From Candidatus Accumulibacter vicinus (GTDB lineage Bacteria; Pseudomonadota; Gammaproteobacteria; Burkholderiales; Rhodocyclaceae), in NCBI GenBank assembly GCA_002425405.1, contig DIME01000120.1:1-8744 (forward strand): a stretch of DNA of 8,744 bases. Reading direction: 5' to 3'. Each line of letters starts with the position of its first letter. Positions within the stretch are counted from its first letter, which is position 1. The position numbers and the translations under genes were made by a program. The notes beneath the pieces are model-generated. The model saw only the letters and a list, made by a program, of their open reading frames with translations. It was not told the origin of the DNA and did not search any database. Below, piece after piece: positions 5,845 through 8,744 of the stretch.

Positions 5845-6480
5845 GTCTTCCGTTTCGAGGGAATCAAGGACCCATTCAAATGTGTCGGGGAGGCTATCGT
5901 TATCGATACGCATAGGCATTACCAGAGCCTGGATATCGCCATCCCCAAAGAAGACTACAGCGGCTTTTTCCGGGCCGTTTTGAGCGAGAACGGGGGAGGT
6001 TTTTAACCCCAGAAGTTTCTGCACTTTGGTCAAATCCCCCAGATACCGCAGGTCAAAGTGCCCGGCTTTGAAGGAAACTTCACGGGGGAACACTCGGCGC
6101 CAGTCAACCCCACATTCATCCAACGAAACGCCTTCTTTAGTCATCCCGTTCCAGTTAATATTTACTTTCCGAGATAATGAGCCCGTATTTGCTTCTTCCA
6201 GAGGCGCTTCTAAACTGATGAGCACCGACCCAAAAGGTTTGATGTGTTCAAACATCACCAGGGGGATAACCGCTTTTTGCACCTCCTGAGTGTCGGAAGC
6301 CTCCCCATTAACTCCCGCCCGAACAATCGCCATTCGGTGACCATCGGTGGTCATCAGACGGGCTTCCTTGGCACTTGCCTCTACTGATATCGCCACCAGA
6401 CGCTCACGTACATCCTTTACCGCTGCGAACAATTTCAGCGCCGCGATGTATTTCGCATCGACAATGATTTGACGCTCCAT
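5842..6480 (-). CDS. minimal beta sliding clamp-like protein (DnaN domains II-III type)
   Basis: A 212-residue protein with three DnaN landmarks in the correct order. MTTDGHRMAIVR (residues 43-54) matches the ATDGHRLA segment of clamp domain II. VDWRRVFP (125-132) matches the DYRRVLP linker into domain III, and FDLRYLGDLTKVQKL resembles the following FNVSYVLDVLNAL strand and helix. ALVMPMRI (185-192) matches the C-terminal VVMPMRL of DnaN. Bacterial clamps have three domains and about 366 residues; this one has about two, the size of T4 gp45. It also extends 20 acidic residues past the MPMR motif, where DnaN ends. A ring clamp for the phage polymerase is possible; a decoy or inhibitor of host clamp partners is an alternative. 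ATG 6480 is chosen over 6516 because AAGGGGG lies 7 bases upstream. GC content is lower than in neighbouring genes. Confidence 0.82.
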   Translation of the reverse strand: MERQIIVDAKYIAALKLFAAVKDVRERLVAISVEASAKEARLMTTDGHRMAIVRAGVNGEASDTQEVQKAVIPLVMFEHIKPFGSVLISLEAPLEEANTGSLSRKVNINWNGMTKEGVSLDECGVDWRRVFPREVSFKAGHFDLRYLGDLTKVQKLLGLKTSPVLAQNGPEKAAVVFFGDGDIQALVMPMRIDNDSLPDTFEWVLDSLETED

Positions 6481-6499
6481 GTTTTTACCCCCTTGAATG

Positions 6500-6527
6500 A
6501 AAAACCCCACCCTCATCGGCGGGGTTT
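6500..6527 (-). terminator. intrinsic terminator after the DUF932 gene
   Basis: On the minus strand AAACCCCGCC (6527-6518) pairs with GGTGGGGTTT (6511-6502) over ten pairs including one G-U, with a 6-base loop. The 3' arm runs into further Ts, giving GGGGTTTTTC. It starts 10 bases after the DUF932 stop and lies upstream of the clamp-like gene's SD site, so it would reduce or gate expression of that gene and everything downstream. Confidence 0.72.
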
Positions 6528-6540
6528 CGAGAGTTGATCA
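6518..6540. repeat. 23-bp direct repeat, copy 2 (3' end of DUF932 gene)
   Basis: This copy ends in TCA, the complement of the DUF932 stop TGA, and matches 5822-5844 at 20 of 23 positions. As in the other copy it combines the end of a gene with the 5' arm of a terminator-like hairpin. The two copies suggest that the clamp-like gene was inserted or duplicated as a cassette. Confidence 0.85.
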
Positions 6541-7404
6541 GGCGGCCATCTTGAGCTTGGCGAATTCGTCGGCCAGCTTCCAGAGTGCCTTGTTCAGGCG
6601 GACGTTTTCATTCACCCCGCCAACCTCGCAGGTCCGGGTCCGCCGACCGCGGGTACTACGGCCGCTCAGACCCCCCTGGATCACGTTCTCCTGGATCACG
6701 TTGAAGGTGGTCCAGAGATCAGTCTTGGTGTCCTCCCGCCGGCGTGGCCGGTTGAGTTGGTCGAAACTGTGGATGGGTGCCAGGCTGTTGCCGGTCTCGG
6801 GGTCGCTGCCCCACCGGATTTCGGCGGCGGCTTCGGCCAGCAGGAGTTGTTCAGGACGGCTAAGGGAAATCGCCCTGTACCCCTCGACCCGCTCGCCGAC
6901 CCTCTTGATGTTGTCGAGCACGCGGAAGCTGCCCTCGATCACATCCTGCACGACGTTGCCACTGTGACGGATGCGGATGTCGTCGCAGATGTCACCAGCA
7001 ATCAGACCGTTGCTGCAGACCATGCGGAACAGCCCGGACATGAGCTGATAGGAGGAACTCCCATCATGGCTGTTCAACAGCACGATCTCGGGAACCTCCT
7101 TGCCGCCGAACGTCATGGCCCCGGCATCCGGGTGGCGCAGGCGAACGAGGTGCTTCGTGTGCTCGCGCTTGCCTTCGTCGCGGCAGCGGGTCTGGCGGAC
7201 CTCATAGGGTTGGAAACCCTCGGCGCGCAGCCCGTCGAGCACGTTGATCGTCGGGATGAAGGCGTAGCGCACTCCGCGGGATTCATGGGGCTCGACGGCC
7301 AGGACGCTCGGCGCGTGCCGGGCGATGTCGTCATTGCTCAAAGGGGAGTCGCTGCGGAAAGTGGTCTGCTTGCTGGAGGGGGTATAGTGACGGGTTGCAT
7401 ACAT
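6538..7404 (-). CDS. DUF932 (phage/plasmid-like) protein
   Basis: A 288-residue protein recognised as DUF932, a family carried widely by phages and plasmids without an agreed function. Characteristic segments are the N-terminal LSNDDIARHAPSVLA, YAFIPTINVLDGLRAEGF, a central PEIVLLNSHDGSSSYQLM followed by FRMVCSNGLI, and the late helices ending KALWKLADEFAKLK. The length is usual for the family. A basic segment (GRSTRGRRTRT, about residues 245-255) could contact nucleic acid. ATG 7404 has GAGGAG with a 7-base spacer. It lies 65 bp after the 62-residue gene and is closed by an intrinsic terminator overlapping the 23-bp repeat. Its place near the head of the repressor-controlled operon suggests early expression after infection or induction. 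The frequent association of DUF932 with mobile DNA is known; a specific role is not. Confidence 0.9.
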   Translation of the reverse strand: MYATRHYTPSSKQTTFRSDSPLSNDDIARHAPSVLAVEPHESRGVRYAFIPTINVLDGLRAEGFQPYEVRQTRCRDEGKREHTKHLVRLRHPDAGAMTFGGKEVPEIVLLNSHDGSSSYQLMSGLFRMVCSNGLIAGDICDDIRIRHSGNVVQDVIEGSFRVLDNIKRVGERVEGYRAISLSRPEQLLLAEAAAEIRWGSDPETGNSLAPIHSFDQLNRPRRREDTKTDLWTTFNVIQENVIQGGLSGRSTRGRRTRTCEVGGVNENVRLNKALWKLADEFAKLKMAA

Positions 7405-7469
7405 GGTGAAGCTCCTCGTTGTGACGCGTAGAGTGCGCGGGTTCTCAGATTCTCAGGTTTTGGTTCAAG

Positions 7470-7658
7470 TTACTGCAGGGCGTTTTGGGGAACCTGCTCG
7501 ACCGTGAAGCCGAGTAGGCGAATGTTCGCGAGGTCGTTGCTGGCCAGGGTCTTTTTCCCGGCGATGGCCGCGAAACGTTTGGCTGCTTCGTTGATCGGGT
7601 AGATCAAGTCGTTGCCGTAGACATTCCGGACTTGGATTTGAACAACTGGGCCATTCAT
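7470..7658 (-). CDS. uncharacterised phage protein, 62 aa
   Basis: The ATG at 7658 is chosen because a perfect AGGAG lies 6 bases upstream and the encoded protein then starts MNGPVVQIQVRNVYGNDLIY. A longer frame to 7772 would run through the SD site and upstream structure. The short protein has a beta-strand-like start (VQIQVRNVYG), a helix (INEAAKRFAAIAGKK) and a compact end (LLGFTVEQVPQNALQ). It has no transmembrane segment and no motif I can tie to a function. It sits between the leader and the DUF932 gene, near the head of the operon where lambda-like phages often place antiterminators or host-takeover factors. That positional argument is the only hint of its role. Confidence 0.82.
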   Translation of the reverse strand: MNGPVVQIQVRNVYGNDLIYPINEAAKRFAAIAGKKTLASNDLANIRLLGFTVEQVPQNALQ

Positions 7659-7672
7659 TTCATTCTCCTGAT

Positions 7673-7849
7673 TCACGGGTTGAACTGATTTTGGTTTTGC
7701 TGATGACCAGCATCGAATCCCCCGGTCCTGCGGACACAAGAGGCCCAGAGGATTCGATGCTGCCCCTCGCAAGCGGGACAGCCCCAGTTCAGCCTCCCGG
7801 CTGCTGCCTCTCGCCTCACGTCCTCAGATTCACTGGTTTGGACGATCAT
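7673..7849 (-). CDS. candidate small CPxC (zinc-ribbon-like) protein, 58 aa
   Basis: An open frame from ATG 7849 to TGA 7673 fits between the leader and the next gene, ending just 3 bases before the AGGAG of the 62-residue gene. The protein contains WGCPACEGQH followed eight residues later by another Cys (about residues 23-38), a pattern that resembles half of a zinc ribbon, and ends in a Gln/Asn-rich tail (HQQNQNQ). Evidence against it: there is no clear SD site, third-position GC is modest (about 63% by my count), and a 13-bp inverted repeat lies inside it. It may instead be untranslated leader RNA. Confidence 0.35.
   Translation of the reverse strand: MIVQTSESEDVRREAAAGRLNWGCPACEGQHRILWASCVRRTGGFDAGHQQNQNQFNP
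7708..7762. repeat. perfect 13-bp inverted repeat near the operon head
   Basis: CAGCATCGAATCC (7708-7720) and GGATTCGATGCTG (7750-7762) are exact reverse complements separated by 29 bases, which contain a small GTCC/GGAC hairpin. Neither strand has a U-tract after it. The arms resemble those of the repeat at 3006-3040 at 9 of 13 positions (shared core CGAATC). It would form a long stem in the operon RNA upstream of the 62-residue gene's SD site. Confidence 0.8.
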
Positions 7850-7988
7850 TGGGTCACCGGCTTTCTAGCATCCGGCTGCTGTCCCCTGTCACCCGCGTGG
7901 CTTGGGTCGGAGTTTGGTGCTGGCTGCTCCGAGCAGACTGGCCTTTGACGGTGTTGCGGTGTGTTGCGTTACGTCGGTCAGTGAGTGC
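7850..7988 (-). promoter_or_regulatory. structured untranslated leader of the leftward operon
   Basis: About 135 bases lie between the predicted transcription start (near 7982) and the first candidate start codon; the leader is about 325 bases if the 58-residue frame is not translated. It carries a near-palindrome CTGCTC-C-GAGCAG (7924-7936). GGCTGCT recurs at 7799, 7874 and 7922 (plus strand), of which the first two sit in the identical decamer CCGGCTGCTG (7797-7806 and 7872-7881). These could be antitermination or RNA-binding sites. I see no lambda-type boxB. Confidence 0.35.
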
Positions 7989-8017
7989 ATTATTCGACTT
8001 GTCGAATTTCATGTCAA
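7989..8017 (-). promoter_or_regulatory. sigma70-type promoter for the leftward operon (pL-like)
   Basis: On the minus strand the -35 box TTGACA (8017-8012) is consensus. The -10 box AATAAT (7994-7989) matches 5 of 6 positions, and the spacer is exactly 17 bp. Transcription should start near 7982. This is the best promoter in the window, lies just after the repressor terminator, and carries an operator dyad across spacer and -10, so it is probably silent in the lysogen. Confidence 0.85.
7993..8006. promoter_or_regulatory. operator dyad overlapping the promoter
   Basis: TTCGAC-TT-GTCGAA is a perfect dyad with 6-bp arms covering the first two bases of the -10 box and most of the spacer. A dimeric repressor bound here would block RNA polymerase. 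The adjacent S24-type repressor is the obvious candidate; binding is inferred from position. Confidence 0.75.
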
Positions 8018-8022
8018 CAATT

Positions 8023-8041
8023 TTTCGTCAAACTATCGAAA
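8023..8041. promoter_or_regulatory. possible second, weaker operator upstream of the -35 box
   Basis: TTTCG (8023-8027) and CGAAA (8037-8041) form a looser dyad with a 9-bp centre, sharing the TTCG/CGAA edges of the main operator. Its centre is about 32 bp, or three helical turns, from the main operator, which would suit cooperative binding. The short arms make this uncertain. Confidence 0.4.
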
Positions 8042-8069
8042 CTTTTTCACGCACGAATCCGCCAGGCGC

Positions 8070-8093
8070 AAAAAAGCCCGCGGTCAGCGGGCT
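8070..8093 (-). terminator. intrinsic terminator of the repressor gene
   Basis: On the minus strand AGCCCGC (8093-8087) pairs with GCGGGCT (8081-8075) around a 5-base loop and is followed by five more Ts (six with the last stem base). It starts 24 bases after the repressor stop and isolates repressor transcription from the promoter at 8017-7989. Confidence 0.9.
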
Positions 8094-8117
8094 CGGGGGT
8101 GGGTCAGGGGGCTGTAG

Positions 8118-8744
8118 CTAGATGTGCTCCGTCTGCCGGTAAACGATCCGACCGATCAGCCCGCAGTCCTCACTGCAGCGCTTATCACCGTAGCGTGCCT
8201 TGTCAGGGCTGTCCGAGGACAGGAACCACTGGCCGGCATCTCGACGCAGGCGCTTGATCACCAGCTCGCCCTCGTAATTGGCGGCATAGACCTGGCCATC
8301 GCGCAGGTGGGTGTCCGCGGTGTTGATCACGACCAGATCACCATCATACAGGCTGGGCTCCATGCTGCGCCCCGACACTTTGACCGCCAGCAGCATCTCG
8401 GGCCGGTATCGGTGTTGATCGAACCAACGGCGGGCCATAAAGATCGGCTCGGCCTCGCCGTTGTCGTACTCGATCTCGTACCCACTGACCCCGGCGGACA
8501 GCTTGAAACGCACCCGGCGGATGGCGCAGCGGGTGTCGCCGGGGAACACCTCTTGTGCGACCTCTCCCTTCCGGGCTCTCGGCCCCCTGCCTTGCTGTAA
8601 CCACAGCACCTCGACTCCCAGGGCGTCGGCGATCGCGGGCAACTGTGGTGAGTCGTGAATCTCCCCGTTCTCCATTTCAGAGAGTGTCGAGGCACTACGC
8701 AACCCAGCGCGGCGCATCAGCTCGGCTTTTGACCAGCCCTTTGC
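8118..8744 (-). CDS. CI/LexA-like phage repressor with S24 peptidase domain (N-terminus beyond window)
   Basis: The frame is open to the window edge: sense codons run past ATG 8717 and encode AKGWSKAELMRRAGL, the first part of an XRE helix-turn-helix that continues with STLSEMENG. The true start is therefore outside, and 208 residues are visible. The C-terminal half is an S24 autopeptidase. SGRSMEPSLYDGD holds the nucleophilic Ser, and the Lys in ELVIKR lies 37 residues later, the same Ser-Lys distance as LexA S119/K156. A candidate Ala-Gly cleavage site (LSAGVSG) lies 43 residues before the Ser. The protein should repress the leftward promoter as a dimer and self-cleave when stimulated by RecA filaments, linking induction to the SOS response. 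Gene order (repressor, terminator, repressible co-directional operon) mirrors lambda cI and pL. The cro-like partner would lie outside the window. Confidence 0.92.
   Translation of the reverse strand, partial: AKGWSKAELMRRAGLRSASTLSEMENGEIHDSPQLPAIADALGVEVLWLQQGRGPRARKGEVAQEVFPGDTRCAIRRVRFKLSAGVSGYEIEYDNGEAEPIFMARRWFDQHRYRPEMLLAVKVSGRSMEPSLYDGDLVVINTADTHLRDGQVYAANYEGELVIKRLRRDAGQWFLSSDSPDKARYGDKRCSEDCGLIGRIVYRQTEHI

Noticed and set aside
6481..6516. Longer start of the clamp-like gene at 6516
   Set aside because: The added residues are encoded by the terminator arm and the SD region; ATG 6480 has a well-placed AAGGGGG.
7659..7772. 100-residue version of the 62-residue gene starting at 7772
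   Set aside because: It would translate the SD sequence itself and the 13-bp inverted repeat; the inner ATG at 7658 has AGGAG at ideal spacing.
7891..7990. 33-codon minus-strand frame starting at ATG 7990
   Set aside because: Its ATG lies inside the -10 box, upstream of the predicted transcription start, so it would not be in the mRNA.
7691..8121. Plus-strand frames across the leader and promoter region
   Set aside because: They cross the promoter, operators and terminator, lack SD sites and have atypical composition.
8118..8717. Repressor starting at ATG 8717
   Set aside because: The frame continues upstream to the window edge with helix-turn-helix sequence (AKGWSKAEL), so the true start lies outside the window.
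1..8744. CRISPR array, tRNA, rRNA, transposase or attachment site
   Set aside because: I saw no regularly spaced repeats, no tRNA-like cloverleaf, no transposase or integrase motifs and no att-like duplication.

Overview
The window looks like part of the early (immunity, replication and nucleotide metabolism) region of a temperate phage or prophage of a GC-rich proteobacterium. All convincing genes lie on the minus strand, so they read from high to low coordinates. The evidence is a CI/LexA-type repressor followed by a sigma70-like promoter with an operator dyad, short genes packed with 1-17 base overlaps, good Shine-Dalgarno (SD) sites, and phage-typical families (DUF932, DUF2815, DUF2800, phage family A DNA polymerase, AlpA-like protein). 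The host cannot be named from the sequence. There is no integrase, tRNA, CRISPR array or insertion sequence here.

Layout, in the direction of transcription. (1) 8744-8118: an S24-type repressor, cut by the window edge at its N-terminus, closed by a strong intrinsic terminator at 8093-8070. (2) 8041-7989: a control region with a near-consensus promoter (TTGACA, 17 bp, AATAAT) and a perfect TTCGAC/GTCGAA dyad inside it. A repressor upstream of, and co-directional with, a repressible operon is the arrangement of lambda cI and pL. (3) 7982-6538: a structured leader, a candidate 58-residue CPxC protein, a 62-residue protein of unknown function and a DUF932 protein. (4) 6540-5801: a cassette holding a 212-residue protein that resembles the last two domains of the bacterial sliding clamp (DnaN). 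It is bounded by a 23-bp direct repeat and similar hairpins, and is lower in GC than its neighbours. (5) 5786-5284: a 50-residue protein, a single-pass membrane protein, two GTTC/GAAC dyads and a strong terminator. (6) 5283-930: a block coupled by overlaps except for one structured gap. It encodes an 'Rrp5-like' small phage protein, a Cas4/RecB-like Fe-S nuclease (DUF2800), an SSB-like protein (DUF2815) and a family A DNA polymerase with a 3'-5' exonuclease domain. (7) 930-1: an uncharacterised 128-residue protein, an AlpA-like DNA-binding protein, a short leucine-zipper protein and the start of a dCTP deaminase/dUTPase-family gene.

Together the genes suggest a phage replication module: polymerase, an SSB-like protein, a possible minimal processivity clamp, a recombination-type nuclease and a dNTP-pool enzyme, under a phage repressor. 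No helicase, primase or clamp loader is visible. Several terminator-like hairpins lie inside the apparent operon, one only 13 bases from a start codon, so antitermination, leaky termination or internal promoters must be considered. The points most worth following are the clamp-like cassette and the terminator-studded operon.
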